Of a DNA stretch of 8,088 nt, positions 1 to 5,154 are shown piece after piece. The stretch is from JBELMB01 sp042088665 (GTDB lineage: Bacteria; Pseudomonadota; Alphaproteobacteria; Rhodobacterales; Rhodobacteraceae): contig JBELMB010000225.1 in NCBI GenBank assembly GCA_042088665.1, positions 1 through 8,088 of the forward strand, in the 5' to 3' direction. Under the pieces are notes generated by a model. It did not search any database. It saw only the letters and a program-made list of their open reading frames with translations, and was not told the origin of the DNA. The translations under genes were made by a program, and so were the position numbers. How positions within the stretch are numbered: the stretch's first letter is position 1; every line of letters begins with the position of its first letter.

Positions 1-492
1 CACCACCGGCAGCCAATTCAGCACAAAGGCAAAGATCAGCACCATGAAGGTCGCAATCACGAAGTTCGGCACCGCGTAGCCCACAAAGGCCAGTGCCATG
101 ATCGCCGACCCGATCCAGCTTGTCCGATACAGCGCGGCCAGAATGCCCAGCGGCAAGGCAATTACAATCGTCAACGCCAGCGCAGAAAAGAGCAACTGAA
201 GCGAAGGCCAGACGCGCTCGGCCACGATCTCCGCCACCGGACGACGTTCGAGGAACGACAGGCCGAAATTGCCCTCCAGCACGCCGCGCAGATAGGCGAG
301 GTATTGCTGCCAGATCGATCCTTCGAGGCCGAAGTACTCGATCATCAGCGCGCGGTCTTCCTCGGTCAGACCTTCGCCCAGAAAGGTCTCGAGCGGGCTG
401 CCCGACAGGCGCGTGGCAAAGAAGACCAACGTGATGATCACGAACAGCGTCAGCGCCATCTTGAACAGGGTGCGCAGGACATACAGCGTCAT
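1..492 (-). CDS. DppB/OppB-type ABC transporter permease, N-terminal part (partial)
   Basis: Inner-membrane permease subunit of a peptide/opine/nickel-type (Opp/Dpp) ABC importer; 164 N-terminal residues are visible and the gene continues past the left edge. The protein starts MTLYVLRTLF, followed by a first membrane helix at about residues 10-28. A periplasmic stretch typical of DppB proteins follows (FGLEGSIWQQYLAYLRG, then EGNFGLSF and RRPVAEIV). Two more hydrophobic segments follow, about 95-120 and 130-160 (LPLGILAAL, VGYAVPNF). The cytoplasmic EAA loop that contacts the ATPase would lie in the missing part. The ATG overlaps the TGA of the upstream HAD phosphatase gene as ATGA, and a GGGAGGG ribosome site lies 6 nt upstream (499-505), so translation is probably coupled. 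The other subunits are expected further left. This is a different protein from the B permease at the right end of the window. Family call is firm; substrate unknown. Confidence 0.93.
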   Translation of the reverse strand, partial: MTLYVLRTLFKMALTLFVIITLVFFATRLSGSPLETFLGEGLTEEDRALMIEYFGLEGSIWQQYLAYLRGVLEGNFGLSFLERRPVAEIVAERVWPSLQLLFSALALTIVIALPLGILAALYRTSWIGSAIMALAFVGYAVPNFVIATFMVLIFAFVLNWLPVV

Positions 493-1238
493 GCCGTGCC
501 CTCCCGCACCACGTGAACGAACCGCATGCCCATGGCCCGGGCGATGGCCCCATCCGTGTCGGCATTGTCGCCCAGAAAGACGGCGTCCTGAGGGGCGATG
601 CCAGTCAGATGCAGAACCGCATGGGCCATATGCGGATGCGGCTTGCCGATGCAGTCAAAGTCGATCTCGCCCATCACCGCGCGCAGAGCGGCCAGAAGCG
701 CGCCGGTCTCGGGCACCGGCTGTCCGTCTTGCCCCGGATGCGCGGTGTCGGTGTTCGACACCCAAAGCTGCGCGCCCGCCAGATAATGGGCGGTGACATC
801 AGCCATCTGCGGGATCGCGAACGCGGGATCGCGGCACAGGATAACGACGTCGGGATGCTGCTCTTCAGCCTGCAAGCCGATCGCCTGCGCCTGCGCCTTG
901 AGGTCTTCGCTGGCATAGAGCGCCACACGGCTTTCCGGCGATGCGGCATGCAGGTGATGCAAAGTCTGCTCTCCGGCCAGCAGAATGCGCTGCGCCGACA
1001 CATCCAGGCCCATGGCCGCCAGTTCGGCACTCAGCGCCTCGGCGGTGTGGCTGGAGTTGTTCGAGATGATCCACAGCCGGTCACCGCAGGCCTCGACAAA
1101 GCCACGGGCATCGGGAAACGGACGCCCCTGCGAGATCAGACAGCCGTCCAGATCCGCCAGCACAAGCCGCGCATCGGCCGTCAGATCGGCGGTCAGCCCA
1201 CTGACCAGAGATATGTCTGGCACGACGTCCACCCCCAC
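489..1238 (-). CDS. HAD superfamily class IIA hydrolase (NagD/phosphoglycolate phosphatase-like)
   Basis: Probable cytoplasmic Mg-dependent phosphatase of the HAD class IIA group. Counting from the GTG chosen here (249 aa), motif I is DLDG with Asp29 and Asp31. Motif II is ISNNSS at 58-63, the motif III Lys is in GKPHPH (Lys199), and motif IV is GDNADTD at 223-229. The cap signature SNTDTAHP...VPETGALLAAL (161-185) matches the NagD-type C2 cap. All catalytic residues are present. The frame is open back to an ATG at 1358, but that extension (CLARCGNPYRYAINRG) looks non-coding and would cover the inverted-repeat region. The GTG at 1238 has GGAAGG 9 nt upstream (1248-1253) and gives a normal spacing to motif I; another in-frame GTG lies two codons downstream. 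The stop overlaps the start of a DppB-like permease, so this enzyme may act on something the transporter brings in. The phosphate ester it uses cannot be told. Confidence 0.88.
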   Translation of the reverse strand: MGVDVVPDISLVSGLTADLTADARLVLADLDGCLISQGRPFPDARGFVEACGDRLWIISNNSSHTAEALSAELAAMGLDVSAQRILLAGEQTLHHLHAASPESRVALYASEDLKAQAQAIGLQAEEQHPDVVILCRDPAFAIPQMADVTAHYLAGAQLWVSNTDTAHPGQDGQPVPETGALLAALRAVMGEIDFDCIGKPHPHMAHAVLHLTGIAPQDAVFLGDNADTDGAIARAMGMRFVHVVREGTA

Positions 1239-1278
1239 GATGGCACACCTTCCCTGTTCGGAGCCAAGGCCCCGGTTG

Positions 1279-1292
1279 ATCGCGTAGCGATA
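1279..1292. promoter_or_regulatory. Small dyad ATCGC-GTA-GCGAT, possible LysR box
   Basis: A perfect inverted repeat with 5-bp arms (1279-1283 and 1287-1291) and a 3-bp centre. It also fits the loose LysR-type T-N11-A pattern (T1280 to A1292). It lies about 40 bp upstream of the HAD GTG. A short dyad like this can occur by chance, so the operator role is only a suggestion. Confidence 0.3.
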
Positions 1293-1302
1293 TGGATTTC
1301 CG

Positions 1303-1329
1303 CATCGGGCCAAGCAGCAAGGCCCGATG
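1303..1329. promoter_or_regulatory. Perfect 9-bp inverted repeat upstream of the HAD gene
   Basis: CATCGGGCC at 1303-1311 is repeated exactly in inverted form as GGCCCGATG at 1321-1329, with a 9-nt spacer. The centre lies about 80 bp from the HAD start and 100 bp from the LysR start. Read as RNA it would be a strong GC-rich hairpin, but no T-run follows on either strand, so an intrinsic terminator is unlikely. An operator, or a leader hairpin in the HAD transcript, is more likely. Confidence 0.45.
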
Positions 1330-1392
1330 ATCGGGATAGAACGCCCTGCGTGTGACATGGCTGTGATGTGGCAAAGCTAGACTGTCGGTGCG

Positions 1393-1409
1393 CCAAAGAT
1401 TCGCTTTGG
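1393..1409. promoter_or_regulatory. Inverted repeat CCAAAG-N5-CTTTGG before the LysR start
   Basis: Perfect 6-bp arms (1393-1398 and 1404-1409) with loop ATTCG, ending 7 nt before the LysR ATG. The right arm overlaps the G-rich run 1408-1413 that is the only ribosome-site candidate for LysR. It could be an autoregulatory operator, or an mRNA hairpin that limits LysR translation. Neither is shown by the sequence alone. Confidence 0.35.
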
Positions 1410-1416
1410 GGGGCCC

Positions 1417-2289
1417 ATGACACTGTCCATATCCGCTTTGCAGGCGTTGCGCTCTGTGGCCGAGACCGGATCTTTCGCGGCTGCGGCCCGGCAACTTGGC
1501 CTGTCCGCGCCGGGTGTCTCTCAGCATGTGCACAGCCTTGAGAAAACCTATGACGTGCAGCTGTTTACCCGTTCCAACGGGCAACTTCTGGCCACCCCGT
1601 TGTGCGAAAGGGTCTGCGAATCGGCGGATCGGATGCTGTTGGAACAAAAGGCCCTTGAACGTATGCTGCGCCATCACGGCTCGCTCAAGAACGGAGAGTT
1701 GTCCGTCGGGCTTGGCAACGCAATGCCGGGCATGGCGCTGGTTGCGACCTTCAACAAGAGCTACCCCGATGTGCCTTTGCGCGTCAACACGGGGTCATTT
1801 CAGAAAATCATGCGCGCGGTGCTCGATCATTCGGTCGACGTCGGAATCCTGCCCAACATCCCCAAGGACAGCCGGTTCCGCCGGAAGGTCCTGCTGGCCA
1901 ATCGCGTGGTTGCCATCGCCCCTTCCCAAAGCCCTTTGGCCAGAAAGACGTCGACACATGCACATGAATTGATGGGGGAAAGGCTGATCTTTCGAGCCGA
2001 GGGCTCATCGACACAGGCGGTGGTGAACCGCTACTTTCGAGACCATGGCCTTTCGCCCTCTGCCTACCTGACGCTGGACACCCGCGACGGGGTCTATGAA
2101 GCCGTGGCCAACGGGATGGGGATCGGCTTTGTCTGGCAAACCAGCACAGGCCGCGGCGATGACGTGGCACAGATCACCCTGACGGGCGGGACGACAACAA
2201 GCGAAGAAGTGGTCTTTGCGCCTGACGAAAGAAAAATGCAAACGCTGGACGCTTTCTTCGGACTCGTCGAACGCGTCACCATTGCCTGA
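1417..2289 (+). CDS. LysR-family transcriptional regulator
   Basis: DNA-binding regulator of 290 aa, the normal length for the LysR family. The winged helix-turn-helix lies at about residues 5-60: ALRSVAETGSFAAAARQLGLS, then PGVSQHVHSLEKTYDVQLFTR, with the usual LE-x-x-x-x-x-x-LF core. The segment after the wing reads LLATPLCERV where most members have LTeAG, a modest departure. The effector-binding domain runs from about 93 to 285 (GELSVGLGNAMPG, DVGILPN, YEAVANGMGIGFVWQ). The ATG at 1417 puts the helix-turn-helix at its usual place; the ribosome site is poor (GGGGGG only 3 nt away). The gene diverges from the HAD/permease operon, its most likely target, and lies 655 bp upstream of the RidA-cupin pair on the same strand, a possible second target. 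No effector can be deduced. Confidence 0.93.
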   Translation: MTLSISALQALRSVAETGSFAAAARQLGLSAPGVSQHVHSLEKTYDVQLFTRSNGQLLATPLCERVCESADRMLLEQKALERMLRHHGSLKNGELSVGLGNAMPGMALVATFNKSYPDVPLRVNTGSFQKIMRAVLDHSVDVGILPNIPKDSRFRRKVLLANRVVAIAPSQSPLARKTSTHAHELMGERLIFRAEGSSTQAVVNRYFRDHGLSPSAYLTLDTRDGVYEAVANGMGIGFVWQTSTGRGDDVAQITLTGGTTTSEEVVFAPDERKMQTLDAFFGLVERVTIA

Positions 2290-2690
2290 CCATGGGCCAT
2301 GGGCGGAGTCCAAAGCATTTTTGCCAGAGGGTGCCGCGGTCGCAGGGCGGCGTCGTTGACTGCGCGCTTTGTCGCATGAAATGGTTCTGTCTCAGGCTTC
2401 CCCTGAGCCCGGACGGAATTGGCCGACGGCCACGGTATGGGGACTGAAAAGGTCCGTGAAACCAATCGGAATCACTGCTCGTAATTGGATCTCTGAAATC
2501 TGGCAATCAAAGGCGCGGCCGCGGGGGTTTTGGGCATCGCACCGCTTCGTCTTGCGTGCGTGCCCCCGGTGTTTCTGTCGTCTACTATTTGGCGCGCTTG
2601 CGGGGTCAACCACATCCTCTCCGCATTGCGCCCCCCCCCGAAACGCTGACCCGAGAGGCCGTTTCCGGGGATGCCACGGGGCCGGCTCAT

Positions 2691-2706
2691 ACAGGACCAA
2701 TCCTGT
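2691..2706. promoter_or_regulatory. Inverted repeat ACAGGA-CCAA-TCCTGT
   Basis: Perfect 6-bp arms with a 4-nt centre, about 240 bp upstream of the RidA-like gene. The ACAGG/CCTGT half-sites recur in the repeat at 2842-2872 with a wider spacer. It could be a regulator site; chance cannot be excluded. Confidence 0.3.
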
Positions 2707-2841
2707 CAGATCGCTTGTATTGCCCGGGCTTCAATGCGAGCAAAACAGCCGTTTCAAAGTGTGCAAGCCGCCTGCCCGTCCCCTCCACCACCGGAGCGGC
2801 ACTCGGAGCTGCGCGCAGTACCAGCCGGTGCTTGACCCTCT

Positions 2842-2872
2842 CCGGACAGGCAAAAGGCCATCCTGTGTCCGG
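2842..2872. promoter_or_regulatory. Imperfect inverted repeat CCGGACAGG / CCTGTGTCCGG
   Basis: The left arm at 2842-2850 pairs with 2862-2872 apart from a 2-nt insertion in the right arm; the centre is 11 nt. It ends about 70 bp before the RidA-like ATG, a sensible place for an operator or a leader hairpin of the RidA-cupin transcript. It shares the ACAGG/CCTGT half-sites with the repeat at 2691-2706. Confidence 0.35.
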
Positions 2873-2944
2873 TGTCGCGGCTCGCTTTACCTGCCCGCAG
2901 GAAGCACGTAAGTTCGACGCGATCTGGCGCAGAGGGGGGAATTC

Positions 2945-3430
2945 ATGGACACTGACAGACCGCTGACGGGCGCAACCCCCGAAGACCGCATCGCGGAGCT
3001 TGGGCTGACACTGCCTCCCGTGCCCAAAGCCGTGGCCGACTACGTGACACATACGCAAATCGGTCAGATCATCTACACCTCCGGCATGTTGCCATGGATC
3101 GACGGGGACCTGAAATTCGCCGGCAAGATGGGCGGCGAACTGACGACGCAAGAGGGCTACGAGGCCTTTCAATTGTCCGCGCTGAACGGAATTTCCCTGC
3201 TGAAATCCATCGTTGGCACCTTGTCGAACATCAAGCGCATCCACCGGATCGAAGGTGTGGCAAACGCGACGCCGGACTTCACCGACACGCCAACCGCATT
3301 GAACGGCGCGTCACACCTCGTGAACCGTGTTTTCAAGGAAAAAGGGGCACATTCCCGCATGATTTATTCCAACCCCTCGATGCCGATTGATTGCGCCACG
3401 CTTGTCGTGTTCTGGGCGGAGATTGAATGA
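2945..3430 (+). CDS. RidA/YjgF/UK114-family protein, divergent
   Basis: Protein of 161 aa from the longer YjgF-like subgroup (about 150-160 aa instead of about 130). Family marks are IIYTSGMLPW (42-51), GYEAFQLSALNGISLLKS (71-88), NIKRIHRIEGVANATPDFTDTPTALNGASHLV (95-126) and VFKEKGAHSR (129-138). Canonical RidA hydrolyses reactive enamines/imines such as 2-aminoacrylate, using an Arg (105 in the classic numbering) and a Glu near the C-terminus. Arg138 seems to match that Arg. The C-terminal strand, however, reads CATLVVFWAEIE where many relatives have VEVE or VEIE, so the Glu seems replaced by a hydrophobic residue in my by-eye alignment. Activity as an imine deaminase is therefore uncertain. 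The start has a strong AGAGGGGGGA site (2931-2940) 4 nt upstream. Its stop overlaps the cupin start as ATGA, so the two are probably made together. Family firm, function open. Confidence 0.9.
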   Translation: MDTDRPLTGATPEDRIAELGLTLPPVPKAVADYVTHTQIGQIIYTSGMLPWIDGDLKFAGKMGGELTTQEGYEAFQLSALNGISLLKSIVGTLSNIKRIHRIEGVANATPDFTDTPTALNGASHLVNRVFKEKGAHSRMIYSNPSMPIDCATLVVFWAEIE

Positions 3431-3798
3431 TGGCGCAGGTGCTGGATCTGAGAGACGAATTCATTGCGCGGCAAGACAACGGAGAGGTTGGCACCACGCT
3501 GGTCTCGGAAAACGAACGTGTGCGGGTCTGGCACATCCATGCGCGCCCCGGCGAGCGGCTCAAGGTCCACACGCACCAATTGGACTACTTCTGGACGATC
3601 CACACGCATGGACGTGCCCGGAACTACCATGACGACGGCACGCATTTCGACATGGACTATGCGCCCGGTGACACAAAGCATTTCACCTTCGCCAAGGGCG
3701 AGCGCATGACCCACAGCCTCGAGAACATCGGAGAGACGGATCTGATTTTTACGACGGTGGAGTTTCTCGAGTCCGCGAATCCGCCACTGCCGCTTTAG
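3427..3798 (+). CDS. Small single-domain cupin, His-rich
   Basis: Single-domain cupin of 123 aa, probably a cytoplasmic metal-binding beta-barrel. Motif 1 is PGERLKVHTH, matching G-x5-H-x-H with His48 and His50; the usual Glu a few residues on is absent, with Asp53/Tyr54 nearby. Motif 2 is seen as PGDTKH (80-85) and H-SLE-N (His96 to Asn100), matching H-x3-N. Ten His residues lie between 36 and 96, including HIH, HTH and a second IHTH (58-61). No signal peptide or membrane segment is visible. Two ATGs are possible: 3427, overlapping the RidA stop, and 3430, which has better spacing (8 nt) from GGAG at 3418-3421 and gives MAQVLDL; the difference is one residue. The 4-bp overlap with the RidA-like gene implies joint expression and perhaps one pathway. 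Cupins range from dioxygenases and isomerases to sugar- or effector-binding proteins, so no reaction is assigned. Confidence 0.88.
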   Translation: MMAQVLDLRDEFIARQDNGEVGTTLVSENERVRVWHIHARPGERLKVHTHQLDYFWTIHTHGRARNYHDDGTHFDMDYAPGDTKHFTFAKGERMTHSLENIGETDLIFTTVEFLESANPPLPL

Positions 3799-3803
3799 CG
3801 GCA
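3788..3803 (+). terminator. Weak hairpin at the end of the cupin gene
   Basis: TGCCGC and GCGGCA form a perfect 6-bp stem with loop TTTA, straddling the TAG stop codon. No T-run follows, so it is at best a weak or Rho-assisted end signal for the RidA-cupin transcript. Confidence 0.25.
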
Positions 3804-3817
3804 TGAGCCGGGGGCGC

Positions 3818-3872
3818 GTGTTCGGCCAGTGTTAGAGCGGTGTTTGTCTTTGGCGCCGCGGCAGCATCTGTC
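3818..3872 (+). repeat. Left copy of an exact 55-bp direct repeat bordering the N gap
   Basis: The 55 bases before the Ns are identical to the 55 bases after them (3973-4027). Its position touching the gap suggests shared contig ends, not a biological duplication. Confidence 0.9.
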
Positions 3873-3972
3873 NNNNNNNNNNNNNNNNNNNNNNNNNNNN
3901 NNNNNNNNNNNNNNNNNNNNNNNNNNNNNNNNNNNNNNNNNNNNNNNNNNNNNNNNNNNNNNNNNNNNNNNN
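3873..3972. other. Assembly gap of 100 Ns
   Basis: Exactly 100 Ns, the usual placeholder for a gap of unknown size. The real distance between the two sides may be quite different, including a direct overlap. Open frames that cross it are meaningless. Confidence 0.98.
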
Positions 3973-4027
3973 GTGTTCGGCCAGTGTTAGAGCGGTGTTT
4001 GTCTTTGGCGCCGCGGCAGCATCTGTC
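3973..4027 (+). repeat. Right copy of the 55-bp repeat after the N gap
   Basis: Identical base for base to 3818-3872. If the copies are one and the same sequence, the cupin-to-ATPase spacing shrinks to about 199 bp. Confidence 0.9.
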
Positions 4028-4152
4028 AGCCTCCCGCCGAAGCCCTCACTCCCCCCAAGGAAACGACAAGGGATCGACAAGGGTTCGACGCCAGCCGAGC
4101 GCACGGAAACGCACGGCAAGCAAGCTGACCACCCCAAGACCGCCGCCCTAGC
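4028..4152. other. Non-coding stretch between two convergent units, with short tandem repeats
   Basis: This lies downstream of both the cupin gene (rightward) and the ABC operon (leftward). CGACAAGGG is repeated with an 11-bp period (4064-4085), and CGCACGG occurs twice around AAA (4100-4116). No hairpin followed by a T-run was found on either strand, so termination of the ABC operon is unexplained. Confidence 0.5.
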
Positions 4153-5154
4153 CTAGGCCGGAACGGCCTCCATCAGCTCTTTCCAGCGATGGCAGGAGAC
4201 GGCGTGGCCTGTCCCGTCGCCGTCCAGCTCGGGCTCCTGCGTCTTGCAGATGTCGATGACAAAGGGACAGCGGGTGTGGAACTTGCAGCCCGGCGGCTGG
4301 TTCGTCGGGGACGGGATCTCGCCCTCGAGCTTTTGCGCCTTGCCGCGATCATCCGGATCCAGTGAGGGGATCGCCGAAAACAGCGCCTTGGTGTAGGGAT
4401 GGCGCGGCGCGGCAAACAATTTGCGCGTGGGCGCGGTCTCGACAAGGCGGCCAAGATACATGACCGCCACATGGTCGCAGGTATGCGCGACGACAGACAG
4501 GTCGTGGCTGATGAACATGAACGTGATGCCCATGTCGCGCTGCAACTCCTTGAGCAGGTTCAGCACATCCGCCTGAATCGACACATCCAGCGCCGCGACG
4601 CTTTCATCCGCCACAACGAACCTTGGCCCGGACACCAGCGCACGGGCGATGGAGATCCGCTGGCGCTGACCGCCGGAGAAGGCATGCGGAAAACGCCGCA
4701 GGTGTTCGAGATTCAACCGGCACTTCGCCGCGATCTCGCGCACGCGTTCGTCGGTCTCGGCGCGGGTCTTGGTCAGGCCCATGACCTCCAGCGGCTCTGC
4801 GATGATGTCGCGCACCGTCATGCGCGGCGAGAGCGCGGCGTAAGGATCCTGAAAGATCAGCTGCGCGCGCTTGCGGTAATCCTTCAGCTCGGCCTTGCCG
4901 ATCTTCTCAAGATCGAGAGTGACCTCGCCATCATCGTAATGCGCAGAGCCACCGGTGATCGGCACGGCCTTCAGAAAGGCGCGCCCAAGCGTGGTCTTGC
5001 CGGACCCGGATTCCCCCACCAACCCAAAGAAGCTGCCGTTCTCGATCTCCAGCGACACATTGTCGACCGCCTTCAGCGTGACCTTGTTGAACAACCCATT
5101 GCCGGTGGCAAAGCCGACCGACAGGTTCTCGGCGCGGATCAGCGGAGCAGTCAT
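4153..5154 (-). CDS. Opp/Dpp-type ABC transporter ATP-binding protein (DppF/OppF-like)
   Basis: Second ATPase of the peptide/opine-type importer; hydrolyses ATP at the cytoplasmic face of the permease pair. The 333 aa show Walker A GESGSGKT (47-54), Q-loop FQDP (101-104), signature FSGGQ (159-163), Walker B FVVADE (179-184) and the switch His217. The segment after Walker B reads ESVAALD where most relatives have EPVSALD, so the Pro is replaced by Ser; the catalytic Glu184 is intact. The C-terminal oligopeptide-transporter domain carries Cys290, Cys296, Cys303 and Cys321, the four-Cys pattern common in this family, for which an iron-sulphur cluster has been seen in some members. The ATG overlaps the stop of the D subunit (ATGA) and has a perfect AAGGAGG site 7 nt upstream (5162-5168). 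It is the last gene of the operon. Confidence 0.95.
   Translation of the reverse strand: MTAPLIRAENLSVGFATGNGLFNKVTLKAVDNVSLEIENGSFFGLVGESGSGKTTLGRAFLKAVPITGGSAHYDDGEVTLDLEKIGKAELKDYRKRAQLIFQDPYAALSPRMTVRDIIAEPLEVMGLTKTRAETDERVREIAAKCRLNLEHLRRFPHAFSGGQRQRISIARALVSGPRFVVADESVAALDVSIQADVLNLLKELQRDMGITFMFISHDLSVVAHTCDHVAVMYLGRLVETAPTRKLFAAPRHPYTKALFSAIPSLDPDDRGKAQKLEGEIPSPTNQPPGCKFHTRCPFVIDICKTQEPELDGDGTGHAVSCHRWKELMEAVPA

Larger units (their letters stand above)
1239..1416. promoter_or_regulatory. Divergent control region between the HAD operon and the LysR gene
   Basis: This 178-bp stretch separates the leftward HAD/permease operon from the rightward LysR gene and must hold promoters for both. 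Divergent layout with a LysR-type gene is the classic arrangement in which the regulator controls its neighbour and itself (family knowledge). Three inverted repeats lie in it and are listed separately. I could not find a convincing -35/-10 pair on either strand; the best for LysR is TGTGAC at 1351-1356 followed 17 nt later by AAGCTA, which is weak. Confidence 0.6.
2290..2944. other. 655-bp region with no convincing gene between LysR and the RidA-like gene
   Basis: Open frames exist here on both strands, but their translations are rich in Arg, Pro, Cys and Ser without any domain I recognise, have no good ribosome sites and mostly run into neighbouring genes; I treat the stretch as non-coding. 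It contains a 6-bp hairpin CTCAGG/CCTGAG (2391-2407), a run of nine Cs (2631-2639), and two ACAGG/CCTGT inverted repeats listed separately. The promoter of the RidA-cupin unit should be in the right-hand part. The length is generous for such a compact region, so a small RNA or a decayed gene is possible. Confidence 0.55.

Noticed and set aside
513..1355. Long plus-strand open frame opposite the HAD gene
   Set aside because: Antisense shadow in GC-rich coding sequence. The opposite strand holds a protein with all HAD motifs.
1239..1358. N-terminal extension of the HAD protein back to an ATG at 1358
   Set aside because: The extra 40 residues do not resemble the family, would overlay the inverted repeats of the divergent control region, and a GTG with a good ribosome site lies at 1238.
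2391..2407. CTCAGG/CCTGAG hairpin as the LysR terminator
   Set aside because: Only a 6-bp stem, about 100 bp after the stop, with no T-run behind it.
2514..2523. 10-bp palindrome CGCGGCCGCG
   Set aside because: A GC-only palindrome of this size is expected by chance in such GC-rich DNA and no context supports a function.
2369..2911. 180-residue plus-strand open frame in the LysR-RidA gap
   Set aside because: No ribosome site, odd Arg/Pro/Cys/Ser-rich composition, no recognisable motif, and it overlaps another equally unconvincing frame.
2687..3244. Minus-strand frame antisense to the RidA-like gene
   Set aside because: Most of it is the complement of a clear RidA-family protein, and the remainder has no family features.
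3818..4027. 55-bp repeat as a mobile element end, attachment site or CRISPR repeat
   Set aside because: Only two copies, both touching the Ns, with no transposase, integrase or cas gene nearby; an assembly overlap is simpler.
3832..4151. Open frames crossing the N gap on both strands
   Set aside because: They contain about 34 undetermined residues and the gap length is arbitrary, so the frame on the two sides cannot be linked.
4155..4169. Hairpin AGGCCG-GAA-CGGCCT at the end of the F ATPase gene as a terminator
   Set aside because: It lies in the last codons of the gene, up to the last base of the stop, and no T-run follows on the minus strand.
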